A DNA stretch of 64,000 bases, from the NCBI GenBank assembly GCA_037577475.1, contig CM075184.1, positions 10,249,594 through 10,313,593 on the forward strand. The letters run 5' to 3'. The notes under the pieces are model-generated. The model saw nothing but the letters and a program-made list of their open reading frames with translations, had not been told where the DNA came from and made no database searches. The position numbers and the translations under genes are program-made. The DNA comes from Chaunax sp. Z400 (lineage: Eukaryota > Chordata > Actinopteri > Lophiiformes > Chaunacidae). Below, piece after piece: positions 11,754 through 23,850 of this stretch. Position 1 is the first letter of the stretch. The number at the start of each line of letters is the position of its first letter.

Positions 11754-12104
11754 GCCATCCATCCATCTTTCCCTCCCTCCATCCATCCACCAATGATGAA
11801 GCCTATCCCGGCTGACACTGGGCGAGAGATGGGGTTCACCCTGGACCAGTCATCAGTTCATCACAAGCCCAACAGTTAAAAAGACAAACAACCATTCACA
11901 CACACATTGGCACCTACGGTCAATATAGAGTCATCAATTCTGCATGTTTTTGGTGGTGGGAGGAAGCCGGAGAACCCGAGGGAACCCACGCAGACATGGG
12001 GAGAACATGCAAACTCCACACAGAAAAGTCCCAGGTCCTCAGGTGCATTTGAACCCAAGACCTTATTTCTTTGAGGCACTAGTGCTACCACCATGTGGAG
12101 CCCT
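11754..12104 (-). repeat. tRNA-head teleost repeat, minus-strand copy A
   Basis: On the minus strand this reads from a degraded head (CATGGTGGTAGCACTAGTGCC, with GGTTCAAATG near the box B position) into the body TTTCTGTGTGGAGTTTGCAT, then CCGGCTTCCTCCCACC, a GGGATAGGCTTC block, and an ATGGATGGA tail. The same body occurs at 55018, 60822 and 62407. The combination of tRNA-like head, shared body and simple-repeat tail suggests a retroposon of SINE type, but I am inferring the class. It has no coding capacity. Confidence 0.7.
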
Positions 12105-13840
12105 GAGTGGGGTCAAATAGCTTACTGACTCATTATTATTAACCACTCTATTGCATACTTTGAAATAAAGACGAGACATTCAAATTAAAAATGCTCAACA
12201 ATATTGGAGTTTTTGTCATTGTCATTGATTCATTTTGTCAGTCAGTGATGATGTCTATGATGAACATTTATTAGAAGCTCTTGTTTCGTCTCAAATGTAT
12301 CCCCTGATTGCTTGAGTTGAAATGACAGTGGTGTTGCCAGAGGTTCTAATAGCAATTGGATTGGTGACAAAACAGCCAATGAGAAATGATGTCATTGTGA
12401 CACTCACTGTTGAGAGATAAAGAGATACAGTCAGCAAGGGTCCAGGCGTTTGCAGAGGTTTGTACACTTTTGTGGACAACACACAAAAACAGGGTGAGGT
12501 GATTTGCGACTGTTCTATAATTAATGAGGTGATAACACTATCATGTTGCGTATTTATGGACTTTACTGTAAGGAACCATTGAGAAAAAGTACACTTACAT
12601 CAAAAACAAAACATCACTATGTAACCGTAAAGCTTTATTTGCATGCATCTCATTTGCATGTAAGATGAGCCACATTTTAGCGTTTAATTTTTATTTTCCA
12701 GTTGAGTAGACTCCTGATAAGACTCAACTACAGGAAGAGATTGTTGTGATTTAACATTTAGTGAGCTTTGGGCAATTTCTTCCCTGTTTTCATTCGATTT
12801 TAATCAGGCAGGGAGTTTCCACTGTTTGAGAGTTGCAGGGAATAACAGTGTTAAATGTTCTGTTTGTCGATGCTGGTTATCACATATTAATTCAGATCAA
12901 AAGTAGGCTATACCTGGGAGCATCCACTGATTAATATGTCATCTACTTGTATCTTGCATGCACATAAATCTCTTGATAATTTGCATGCATCGACTGTGAT
13001 ATAGAATGAAAACAACAAGCCTTGAATATAAAATATGAGGCCTTTACTCTGGTGAGTTTGGCTCTAAAACTGCAAAGAATTTAGACTTAATCTTTGGCTG
13101 TTTCTATCCTTTGCAAACATGAAAGGATCTTTTTCCCTGTCGTCCAAAATGTTATGAAATAACAAAATTATGTTGTGACTAATTAAAGGAAATTGAATTG
13201 AATGAAGTTATTTCTCCAAGGGTATAGCTTAAGCATTTGTCTGATGACAAACACCAGAGAAATCCTCTGATACTGAGAAGGATCACAGAGGGAGGAATTA
13301 ATTAACTGCTTTCGTAAAATCAAAGCTCCAAATAGCTGCATGCTATTGTCATAAAAGAGTTTATTATATTTACATTTATTCTTCATAATTTCCCATTCTG
13401 TGAACACAATAATTTAAAAAAAAGTCAACCAAAAAGGTCCCTACAGGAATAACATAAAAAGACACAACAGGAAGAGAAGAAGAGCAGAGGAGGCATCTCT
13501 CTTCCGGGACTGAGTTTAAAAAATGTAATTCATTACAGACATTTTGCAATTATTACCACTATTGTATTATAAATCTAATGGTGTTGTAGCGAAGTGTTTT
13601 AACACTTTGTGTTTTTCAGAACTCTGTCCCCTAGAAATTCCTATTATTTGTTAATATTTTGCAACAACAAATTTGTTGCGTTATATTAGGGGAAGTTTAA
13701 TTGCTGCCTGGATTATATTTAGTTTATTCAACAGGATGAGACAACGCATTTATGCACAGCACTGCAATCACAGGGAGGTGGTCAGAGTGGATGGCAGGTG
13801 CAGAAACCATGATTGGTCTGTGGTCATGTATGATTTTCAC
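12105..13840. other. Non-coding, AT-rich; no gene recognised
   Basis: I see nothing I can name here. TTTGCATGCAT-type octamer-like sites occur at 12640-12660 and 12980, without further support for function. Confidence 0.5.
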
Positions 13841-13886
13841 TTAACCTTTGTGTCGTGTTCGTTTCTTCCCCCTTACTTTGGTGCTC

Positions 13887-13904
13887 CCGGTCAAATTTGA
13901 CCGG
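13887..13904. promoter_or_regulatory. Subterminal palindrome of the piggyBac element
   Basis: CCGGTCAAATTTGACCGG is a perfect 18-bp palindrome about 45 bp inside the left end. Variants occur at 15767-15783 and 15589-15604 in this element and at 26691-26706 in a MITE. Subterminal repeats in piggyBac-type elements can serve as transposase contact sites; that role is inferred here. Confidence 0.5.
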
Positions 13905-14133
13905 CCTGTTTTAACTGCTCTTACATTAACACAAAAACCATTGATCATCACCAAATTTTATTTAACTCCCTTTTAAGCTGTAAACAATGTCTCAGACTAC
14001 TGGTTTACACGAATAACTGCAGTGAATATACAAAGAATAGACACAGAAATTGTAAATTGTATTCCAAAATTAACATTTATTGTAAAAAAAAGAAACAAAC
14101 AAAAATCAAAACAGAGACCAAATTCACAGAACA

Positions 14134-14167
14134 TCAGAACAGCAACATGAACACATCATCTGTGTGT

Positions 14168-14204
<37 letters not shown>

Positions 14205-15126
14205 CGCGTGTGTCTTCACACACAGGAGTGGCATTTTGCAATCTCCTGGCATCACATGTTGCCCAGATCTTGATCCCATACTTGCCTGGTTTGCTTGGGA
14301 TGTACTGTTTGAACGGACAGCGACCTCTGAAAGGGACCAGGCGCTCGTCCACTGTCACCTCAGGGCCTGGATTGTACATCAGTGGTAGGCACTCCACCCA
14401 CCTGTCCCAAACATTCCTGATGGCAGCCAGTTTGTCGTCTCGCCAGCGGAAAGGTCGTGTAGTTCTGTCATCAAATCGGATAACTCGTGAGAGGACATGA
14501 AACTGTTGCAGGGACATAGTTGACCGGAATATAGGCCTCCCTGACTCCGCATCCCACAGACTTTTTGTAGCCTCATTGTTGGACCGATATACTCCTGCTA
14601 AAATCAACAGACCCATGTAGGCTTGGAGGTCTACCTGGTCCAATGCTTTCCATGTGTCCCCAAACACACGCCTCCCCTCCAGGTTTGTCATTTCCAGTAT
14701 AATTTCCACAATGGACTCTGGTAAAAAGAGTTGGAAGCTGGACTTGATGTCATCCACACGAGATGTTGCATATCGTGTTGGCCCTGGCGTCATCCTAACA
14801 ATATTTTCCACTCTTGCTCTGCCTCCTCTGTCCTGGGTGGATGAATACCAGAGCAAATTGCCATCCTTGGACTGGAATGTCACCTCAAGTGCCTCTTCCT
14901 CAGGTGCCTCTTCCCCAGGTGTGTCTTCCTCAGGGGCCTCTTCCTCGCCATCTATTGACTGGTCGGTCTCACAATGGTCTGGATCAAAATCGGGATCGAT
15001 GTTGTCTTCTATTTCTGAGACATCCTCCTCTATTTCTGGTTCAACTTCAATCCCCTCTTCATCACGTTGAAACAAAAGTTCAAGAGCCTCTCTGACGAGA
15101 AATCGTCTGACCGGGCGCCTACTCAT
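14134..15126 (-). pseudogene. piggyBac-type transposase, N-terminal two-thirds only
   Basis: The intact protein would excise and insert the element at TTAA sites. The frame is open from 15156, but the preferred start is ATG 15126 (MSRRPVRRFL), just after the TATA box and leader shared with the element at 4981. Counted from that Met, residues 25-80 are very acidic (E/D-rich), as in fish PGBD-type proteins. Residues 120-295 match the transposase core: DLQAYMGLLILAGVYRS, SLWD, MSLQQFHVLSRVIRFDD, and VTVDERLVPFRGRCPFKQYI. D260, in VDERL, is the first catalytic aspartate. Homology ends near residue 295 (about position 14244), soon after KIWATCDAR. The frame then runs through a (CA)n tract as a TH repeat and stops at 14134. 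The second and third catalytic aspartates and the cysteine-rich C-terminus are missing, so it should be inactive. Normal length is about 550-600 residues. Confidence 0.88.
14161..14202. repeat. (TG)n microsatellite
   Basis: Nearly pure TG run with one interruption. It sits at the point where transposase homology is lost. Confidence 0.95.
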
Positions 15127-15429
15127 TGTGTTCAGAGTAAAATGAGAGCAATGCACACAAAAAAAGCTATATATAAGGGGTCTGTGAGAAGATATGATAC
15201 ATTTTGTATCGGAAAGTGTGGTTCACGTGGGGGGGTGGCCACATAAGCCCGGGAAATAGACAGGTTCCCATAACAAACACCTAATTGTTTACTTTGAAAT
15301 GTGGAACAGGTGTTATACGTTTAGTCTGGAAGGTGTGGTTCACGTGGGGAGATAGGCACATAAGCGTGGGAAATATGTGGGACGAGGAGACACCTAATTG
15401 TTCAGTCTGAAAGGGGTTCACGTGGGGTG

Positions 15430-15431
<2 letters not shown>

Positions 15432-15460
<29 letters not shown>

Positions 15461-15512
15461 GAGTGTGTGTGTGTGTGTGTGTGCGTGTAGGTGTGTGGGT
15501 GTGTGTGTGTGG
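15432..15512. repeat. (GT)n compound microsatellite
   Basis: GT run interrupted by GGAG, GCGTGTAG and GGG, inside the piggyBac element upstream of the transposase promoter. Confidence 0.95.
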
Positions 15513-15802
15513 TGGTGGTTGTGGATTTGTGGTTGTGTACTATCTGATGGATGAACACAATCTAGGGTCACCCATTAATTTCCTATGGCGGTCATTTTTG
15601 ACCGGGAACACCACAGGTTTTACAAAGTTGACTAAACCACTCAAAATTCAATGAAAGTGGTGATCAGCAATTGTATATGTTCAAATGCCTAGTGTGGAGG
15701 ATATCATAAGGCCTTGAGACGATCAAATGTAAAACACAATATTTATGATTGATGAAAGTAGGAAATCGGTCAGATTTGACCCGAACACGACAGAAAGGTT
15801 AA

Positions 15803-18800
15803 ATGTAATGGAAACAAATCAAATACCTTGTCAGTGAATATTTTACTGGTATATTCTGTATCAACGTTTTTGCACTAACTCCGTAAATTACTTAACAATA
15901 TTTCCTAATTAAGAGAAAATGGAATTCCATACATTTCCCTTTTCCAAAATAAATGTATTTTTCCTGTTGCATAGATAGATAGATAAGATAAGATAAGATG
16001 GATCGATAGATAGATAGATAGACTCCTCTGTTTCACTCACAAACAGAACTGCATGATTCTGGCCTGCTCATCAGGAGCAATTTGGATTTCAGTTTCAAGA
16101 CACTTTGACATGCGAAGGTGGACCCAATAAGCCACCTGAGCCACATCCATGTGTGGATGTTGGGATCTTTTTTACTGAATCATTAATTTGCATATGACAA
16201 TTTAAGATTTTTTCTTTCATATATGACCAGTGTTATTTTCTATTTAAGTTAAACTTCTCACACTTGCAGCTAAAGATATATATCGATGATTCGGATTAGA
16301 GTCAGCCTTCAAGTCGTAGTTTGTATTTTAGGGTCGTAGGCTTGCAGTGAAGCCTCCCAGCAAGCAGAGTTCCAGAGGAACAGCCTAATGGGCATAAGTG
16401 CAATTTTATGTGTCCCTGCTTTGCTAGTCCCTGCTGTGTTCTACAGTGTTTCCACCATTCCAGTGTTGCTATTCAGAGTGAATGTGGTTAGACCCCAAGT
16501 GATGCTGTGTGCGTGATTGTGTTGGCTGTAGACAAGCATTGTGACATGAGTGAGTTAGTTAACAACCAATGAGTTGTAATTAAAAATGCCGAGTCTGTTT
16601 GCATGTTAAAGTGTGATGAGGTAGGTTACAGAACTGAAGCTGCTTATGATGATCAGGCCAGAACTTGCAAGCCAGTGGAAATCCAAAAAGACTTCACTTT
16701 CAGTTTGATAAATGGAATGCTGATGCATGCCTTCAATTTCCAGCTGAGTCAAGGTCATATTTATTTGTTGTTTATGTCTGAAGCCTACCTAATGTATTGC
16801 TGTCACTATAATGCACCAGAGGCTGAGCTTGAGCTGTTTTTAACCAAAAACTCAAATATATAATACTTAGTAAAACATGAAAGACAATTTAAATTAAAAC
16901 AAAGGTTACAAGGTCCTCCAAAAGTGACAAAAGCAGTGCAATATATTTAAATCTGTCAATCAATAAGCATCTCATCCATATAGTATGGCCTCTGAGCTCA
17001 ACCTTTTCTTTCAAAAGCACTTAATTCTTACTGTTGTACCCGATAACCTTGTTCCTATTGTTACCTACTGTTTCTGTAAAGTAGCAGAAAACTCTGCCAC
17101 CTTCATAGAAGAGTCTGTCGGGGCCATAGAAGCCGAGACAACCTGGCTTTAAATTAAGATAAAGTATCACGACTGAGCTCGGTGTTCTAGTTATAACTTC
17201 CCCAGAGGTCAGAGGTCACACCTGGTCCATTCTTTCTCTGCTCCAGCTCTGTGTCACTTCTTCCACTGAGGTCAGTCCCACAAGGGCTCCGTGTCGACAC
17301 CAGACCTGTGTTTGCCACATATGGTCACCCAGATCGGGACTATTTTCTTAGTCTTAAATATTTGGGTCTTTTTCAGTGTTGCGGACATGTTACAGTTGTT
17401 TTTTCACCAGCTGTATGATACATTCTTAAGGTGATGGAACCACTGAAACACTAATAATAAAGCTGATCTTGTTATTTAATAAAATGTAGGATATTACAGT
17501 AGTTATGGGATGCTCATCAAATTAGGCTATTAAACACAATGTTCAACCGATGATTCCAGATGACACATGCTGAGACACTTTTCAAGCTATCAGGACTTGT
17601 CATTCTCCTCATCATTCTCTCACAAAGACACCCTTTGTGTCTGGGAGGAAGATGGATGAAAGAATTAAAGACAAAAAAGTGGGAATAAAAATAGCTAAAC
17701 AAAGCCTCAAGCAGTTAAACACTCAGTCAGAGATCCAGAGAAAAGAGGCGGGGACTTCCTGCCATCAAATTTAGCTCTTCCTTCATAATCAAAGCTTTAT
17801 TTTAGATAAGCTGCTTTGAGACTATAATTTAGATGGTGAAACAAATATAAAATTTTGCATGAAACATCACTGCATGTAAGCAGAGCAGAGGAGGTATATC
17901 CTGCCTTTGTACAACACCGGTAAACACACAGCTTTTGATTGTGGGAAAGTGTCTCTAAAAGGAATACGGAGATGCAAAAGGTCCATCTGTGTTTCATCAC
18001 AGATGAAACCTGCATGGGACCATCACTCAGAGGGAGGCCTGGATGGTGCAAAGTCTCTGTGCCTTCACTTATGTGCCTTCTCTCTCCCCTTACCCAGCCT
18101 ACTGTTTCCTAAAACAGTCAAATCCATATACGCTGCACTGCTGGACATCCTGTGTCTGTCTGCGTCACAGACGGACAGAGAGTACAGACGCAATCGACAA
18201 AGATGCATGCATTATTTTTGATGGGAATGGATGAGGTTTTCTCAAGTGAGTCACCGCCGAAGGGAAGAGCACACTTCATGTCCTTCTCTGTCAATGGTCC
18301 CTGCAGCAACAATCCATGACTGCACTCTTTCTCTGCTCCAGCAAAACCCGCTGAGAAGGAGCTGTTGCATATGTATAGGAGTTGATATGTTCAGACCTAC
18401 CACCTTGGTGAGTCATCCAGAGTCTGATCTGCAAAAGGATGTTATGACAGGGAAGAGGAATCCAATCGTATATTATAGAAAGTCACAGACGATTGACCGA
18501 CTACCAGCCAGACAAGGCCAGAGGAAAGAAGATCGCTTGTCTTGGTGGTCTCCATCATTCTCTCCACACTGGCTACTGAAGTGGAAGATCTTTCCTCACT
18601 GAGCTCCGTGTCGATGGCTTTCTACTTAGAGCAAGTGAGAGATATTCATGGTCTTCCCTCAGACAAACAGAGATTGCAGGTCAGCTGTTCAGAGACATTA
18701 AACCTGTGCAGAAAAGTCAACTATCAAGAGTTTACTCTCAGTCATGGGTATCTCTGGCCAGAGATAGCTTCTGTATCAGCATGAGACCGGGTGTGAGGAG

Positions 18801-18856
18801 CGATGAGACAGAACATGTATTGAAATAATTTTAGCATGTAACTCCAAAATTGTAAT
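15803..18856. other. Non-coding; (GATA)n at 15971-16021
   Basis: An imperfect GATA/GATAA microsatellite lies just outside the piggyBac element. The rest is moderately AT-rich. Open frames of 80-123 codons at 16603, 17907 and 18231 have no domain, no consistent codon pattern and no convincing splice context. Confidence 0.5.
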
Positions 18857-18910
18857 GTCAGCTGGGATAGGTTCCAGTCTGCCGGGACCCTGGATGGATG
18901 GATGGATGGA
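18857..18910 (+). repeat. tRNA-head teleost repeat, 3' end only (copy B)
   Basis: GTCAGCTGGGATAGGTTCCA followed by a (GGAT)n tail is the 3' end of the family found at 11754, 55018, 60822 and 62407. The head and most of the body are absent. Confidence 0.7.
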
Positions 18911-19878
18911 ACACATCCTGACATAAGTGTCAAATTTAAGTGATTTTAAAGTTAATTTAAGTGATGTTAAAATAAATTTGAGATGTTAAAATAAATTATG
19001 TCCCTGTATATAATGTCAATGTGACAGATTAAGCTAAATGGGCACTTAATTAATTGCCATGGTCTCCACTTTATACTGAGCAGTCAGATCTGCTGATGGC
19101 TTTCAGCAAAAGTCACCAAAACCTGGACCCAGTCTCCACAGTAAGACATCAGATTAAAAATAGCAAGTAATCTGTAATTTAAGATGTTAATCAAATTATC
19201 CATGATGGTTTACAGGTTTCTTACTCGCTATTAAGTCAGAATTTCTCAGTTTTTATCTTCTAATCCTTTAAAACAAAGTACTGCCTACCCACAAACCCCG
19301 TAACCAACATGCTGTATACTGTCTTTGAGCAGGGTGATGTTCCCTTCCCTGCTTGTTTTAATGTTCTGTAATATTTCTTAAAAATCTCATGAAGTCAAAC
19401 CATCCAGGACTGACCAAGTCAGAGAAAAAAACAGATTTCCAGGCCACAGGGCCCCACGCCCATGCGCAGCAGTTTTAAATCTGCAAGAACATGGAGAACA
19501 CGAAAGCATGGACGACCTAAAATAACAGGAAAAAGCGCTGAGTATCCGGACAAAAGAACACGGAGAGCAAAACTGGTAAATATTGGAGAGCAGAAGGATC
19601 GATGGGAGCTACTGAAATCGAAATCTGGACACGCACGGCTGGCTTGCGCACACGCTTAAGCGACAGGAAGCTGCAGGGAAATGGCTGCCAGGTAGGAAAT
19701 CCAAAACAAATCTACCTATCGAATTCCCTTTTGCAAGGCATGTTTTCGTTTGAATTATGCATTGAAACTTGACCAAATAATAAACTGATATTTATCAATT
19801 AATATTCCACATTTTCGATGGAAAGCATTTTGTACGCCTAGGCTGTAAGTTGAGTGGGAGTATACCTTTAATACATTA
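18911..19878. other. Non-coding; no gene recognised
   Basis: Short imperfect direct repeats of a GTGATGTTAAAATAAATT-like unit lie at 18940-18995. A 65-codon basic frame at 19462-19659 (rich in K and R) has no recognisable domain. Confidence 0.45.
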
Positions 19879-20216
19879 TTACCTCTGTCAATATATTTGA
19901 TGTAGCTCCAGGAATTATTTTTCCCCTTTTTTTTTTACTTTGGGTGTTTTTGACATTTTCCTTAATTATGCACAAACTGCTGAACTGATTTCAATGAAAC
20001 ATGGTGGAAGGATGGGGCATGAGTCGGGCAACAGCAACACCCATTAGATTTTTAGGTGGATCCATGAGTTGTTTATAGCTCTCTTTAACATTGTGAGATG
20101 GGGCTTTTTTCATCATTTCTCTAACTCTCCAAAAAGCACTAAATAGATTTTCACCAAACATTGTGGAGACTTTGGGTGTTGGACAGTCAAGCAAAACGGA
20201 ATAGGAGATATGCAGT
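19879..20216 (+). repeat. Copy of the 4.8-kb interspersed repeat family
   Basis: The text ATTATGCACAAACTGCTGAAC, TTTCAATGAAACATGGTGGA, ATGGGGCATG, TTTAACATTGTGAGATGGGG and TTTTCATCATTTCT follows the order of the widespread fish repeat also found at 50790 on this strand and at 4760, 24298 and 52590 on the other. It is non-coding. Confidence 0.6.
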
Positions 20217-20493
20217 CAACTGAGTGGCATTCTATTTTATTGACATTCTCAGTACTCATTCTGAAAAAAGTCATCTGGGCAAAAAGTTAATTACATTTGG
20301 TGAGTACAAGTTATTTAAAATCTGAGGCGTATCCACCTGATCATATTGTAATTCATGTGATGCTTTGAATGTCACAGCAACAACACAACCCCATCTGAAG
20401 CTTTGTTTCACACGTGAACCTGAGCTGTAGAAAAAACAAAAAGACACTGTAAGCTGCTCTGAATGAGAAATCGGTTTTGGCTCAGGTCTTCTC

Positions 20494-20900
20494 ACCCCTT
20501 CAGCTTGTACACAATATTTCAGCCCACATTTTATTCAGCATCGTAAAGTTCTCTTGTGTCAGCCCCCTTCTACAACCACTCTGCTTGCTTCTGGCTGCTT
20601 ATATTGCTTTTGGTGTACAAAGATGGCGAAGAACCCTCTTGTCGATACTGGATGTCCAGGTCACAAACCTCCACGCCAGCTCTGCAGTATCCTCTAGCCT
20701 ACCTCTTCCCTGCGGCTACATAGTCATTGCTCCACTTTCAACTCCTTTCCCTCCTGGCTCATCGGCACCACAATGACCTTCCCGCCGTCAGGACAGCAGA
20801 GGTTCCTCTCGCGCCTCTGGATCAGGGCTGCAAATTCATCTCTTTGAGAAATCCTTCAGATTCTCAACAACCTCCAAAGAATCGTATTTCCCTTGTTTAT
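20494..20900 (+). pseudogene. L2/CR1-like LINE C-terminal remnant
   Basis: After correcting for obvious frame changes, the plus strand matches the last part of a LINE reverse-transcriptase protein. From about 20498 it reads LQLVHNISAHILFS (family pattern LQLVQNAAARIL), then KFSCVSPLLQPLCLLLA (pattern H.TPLL..LHWLPV). Near 20775 it reads HHNDLPAVRTAE (pattern WNDLP..VRTAES), and at 20850 IHLFEKSF (pattern THLF...F). Several frameshifts separate these blocks, so it is inactive. It is the same general class as 35.0-38.5 kb but clearly a different and older copy. Confidence 0.6.
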
Positions 20901-20991
20901 TTGTTTTCCCTGTAAAAGGCATCTGTTCATCCCCCCTCCTCTGTTATTGTTTATATCTAAACTCAAAGCATAAAGGAATTCACTATCGTAC

Positions 20992-20998
<7 letters not shown>

Positions 20999-21044
<46 letters not shown>
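20999..21044. repeat. (TA)n microsatellite
   Basis: Uninterrupted AT dinucleotides for about 45 bases, followed by an AT-rich decay zone to 21065. Confidence 0.95.
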
Positions 21045-21050
<6 letters not shown>

Positions 21051-23599
21051 TTTATTTTATATAAGACATTTTGCTCTCCATGTTTTGCTGTTGATGATCT
21101 CAGAATTTAGTTTGATTCTATGTTTGTGCTGCTGTGCACTTTAGGACAAGTCTGCAGAAATGTGAAGTTATTGTTTCTGCGTTTAATTCTTAATTGAATA
21201 AATGTTTTAAAACCAAAACTGTGAATCTAAATACTTTCACAGCCCAAAACTGCTTGAAACAAGTTAAAAATGTGAATTCATTCAATTCATAGCGTGACAA
21301 AATTTGCATTTTCAATCCAGTTCTGTCCATTTTTGTTCTCTGCAAAATAATTTTGCATTTTCAATTGAGACAACAATGACCAAAAAGCACAAATATAACT
21401 GACAATGCAATAATGGAATCATCTATTTGCTGGTTGATCCAAATGGGGGTGTCTTATTATTTTACATATTGTTCATCTTTGACAACTAATAGTCCCTAAC
21501 ATTATACTGATAACACATAAGAAGAAATGACCCAAATCAAAAGAACATACATGCATGTTACTATCTGATATGACAGGTAGAACTAACTGACGGGAGTAAA
21601 TGGCGTATGCCATCATTGTTGGTTGTTGACATGTGTTACTCGTGAGAGTAATGCGAGTAAACTCCAATGATCCCACGGCGGCAGTAGCGCTAGTAAAGCA
21701 AGTAAGCGTTGTTGGTATGTTTTCCAAAAGAGAAGGGCATGTCCCTCGCACGAAGCGAATGATCCTGCGTTGACATTCACGGGAGTAGAACTACGCGATT
21801 AGAGCGATGCGTTCGGTGTGAACGCAGCACGATAATTCAAGGATTGTAAGGTAGATTATATTGGAGAGTAGTTACCAGCAGATATAAGGAAATGTCCAAG
21901 TCCTCAACCATTATAAATTATGAAGTTTACATAGCCTAATGAATGATTGATAAAACAGTATAATAGTTTCAAATGGTTTGTTACATACTTATACATTTAA
22001 CCACTTATTTAAATGAGGCATTAAAGATGTTTGTTTTGGGTTTTTTTTTCAGCGTAATCGTTGTGGTTAGCACTGTTGAGCCAATAAAAACTGGCAGTGG
22101 GGGAGCTTTCCAAATGATGACATCATCAAGCTGTTTTAATCAGAATCAAATCGAAATTGACTTCTTTTCCACAAGTGTAGGATCCATCGTGTTTCCTCCC
22201 TGACCCATAGGGACTAAAAGTCAGACTTTATTTTCAAAAGACCTGCCACGTGCATCTTGGCCAGTGCAAATTTTAAATTGCTAAAGATGAGATTTTTTTT
22301 TTAATTTTCTGCAGGGAAATATGTATTCGTGTGGAAGGTGTGGGATCTCAGTGCGGTGAAGGAAAGTTTCACAGAGAAAGTTTCCCAGATATCACATTAA
22401 ATTCACATAAAACTGTTAACATAATTTAGCTGGTGGAATGGGAGCGTGCACTCTGTTCGTAAGCCTCAGCGCTGTACTACACCACTATGAGGAACCAGGA
22501 TCCGGTCTTGACGTAGTAGTCAATTATGTATATAAAGCCTCTTTCCAAAACTCTCATATCATGTTTTATGTTGCGTTATTATTATTCCTGAGCAGGGGGC
22601 CATGCACCAGCACTATGTTATTAGGCTCTTGCGCGCAGCAGGCTGCAGATTAAAGGGAGTTTCTCAGGAGTAAATCCTAAGGAATTTATTAGGATTAATC
22701 CTGATATATTTGGTGCGATTTAATGATATTCTTTGAAAGGCAAGTTTGCAATCATCAGAAGAATCTTTTGTGCCGCCTATGTTCGATAACTCCATATAAT
22801 TTCATCCTGGCAGAGTTGACAATAATGCATCAGCAGCTTTTGACAAATTATTGATTCTCGCCTCAGCATGCATTAAATTCACGGTTACTGTGTGACAGAA
22901 GGCATAATTCAATTCTCTTTGCACCGAGAGCTCTTTAGTCATGACTGTACAGCCTCTGAATGGCAATGCACCGGGCTACGTTATTATACCTATCAAGTAC
23001 ACTAATGATCTACCTCAGGGGCACAGGTACCGCCGAGTAATTTATTGGGAGCCGGCAGAAATCTACAGGTTAATGCCCTCCATCAAATGTCCACAGAGAA
23101 ATATACAACACAGCACACTGAATGCTCCTGTCACTTTGCTCTCCTCTCCAAATAAAACTGCATCATGGCATTGTTTGATTGCCACTTAGGTTTTCTTTTT
23201 TCTTGAAATACCACATGCCACTTGACAGCAGAGCAAATGACATGTTGATGAGGGGCTGAGTGTTCCTGTCAGTACATCTTTGGTTTCTTAGTGTGAAATG
23301 AAAGATCCGTTTTGGGAGACAGCTTAGGTGCGGTTACTATCACAATAACCTTGCCTGCATCCCCCTCCTCCCCAAACCCCTCGTTAATTCTTCTCACTGC
23401 GGCACGGTTGAATAGACAAAATCCCTGGACAGATTGATACATCGCGCTCGCAGGAGTGACGTGACGTGAAGAGCCCCCCTCCCTTATGCTGTCACTCCCA
23501 TTACTTTACCCTCCTTCCTTCTCTCCACCCTCCCATCCCCACGAGCTGCCAAGGTGACAGGTCATAAATCCCTACAGACATTGGCGTGGGGGTTTCTGC

Positions 23600-23649
23600 A
23601 TGTGTGTGTGTGACGGGGGTGTTTGTGTGTGTGTGTGTGGGGGGGGGGG
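23600..23649. repeat. (GT)n microsatellite with poly-G run
   Basis: Two GT runs separated by GACGGGGG and followed by a run of 11 or more G. Confidence 0.9.
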
Positions 23650-23767
23650 CATGCTGCTGCAACACAAACCTGAAGGAGATTTCTCCTCATGCATAGAAAG
23701 CTGTTTCCCCCTCACCGACGATGTCTCCCTCGGGGAGGCTACTGCTAACTCACTGCATGCAAAGTAG

Positions 23768-23850
23768 TCTCTGTCTCTCCGTCTCTCTCTCTCTCTCTCT
23801 GTCTTTCTTTCTATGTGTCACTTTCACTCTCTCTCTCAATCTCTCCCCCT
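23768..23850. repeat. (CT)n-rich simple repeat
   Basis: Interrupted CT/TCTCTCC runs; the open frames across it are composition artefacts. Confidence 0.9.

Larger units (their letters stand above)
13841..15802 (-). mobile_element. piggyBac-type DNA transposon, internally truncated (1962 bp)
   Basis: Both ends carry TTAA (13841-13844 and 15799-15802) and inverted terminal repeats: TTAACCTTTGTGTCGTGTTC on the left, TTAACCTTTCTGTCGTGTTC reading in from the right, with one mismatch in 20. A subterminal palindrome (CCGGTCAAATTTGACCGG, 13887-13904) has near matches at 15767-15783 and 15589-15604. The transposase lies on the minus strand with a TATA-like TTATATATAGC about 40 bases upstream of its start. 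TG microsatellites at 14161-14202 and 15432-15512 lie inside. The gene breaks off at the first microsatellite, so the element is not autonomous. Confidence 0.9.

Noticed and set aside
14057..15095. Plus-strand open frames of 75-147 codons
   Set aside because: They are antisense to the piggyBac transposase or translations of the TG microsatellite.
15432..15571. Histidine/threonine-rich open frame on the minus strand
   Set aside because: It is a translation of the (GT)n microsatellite.
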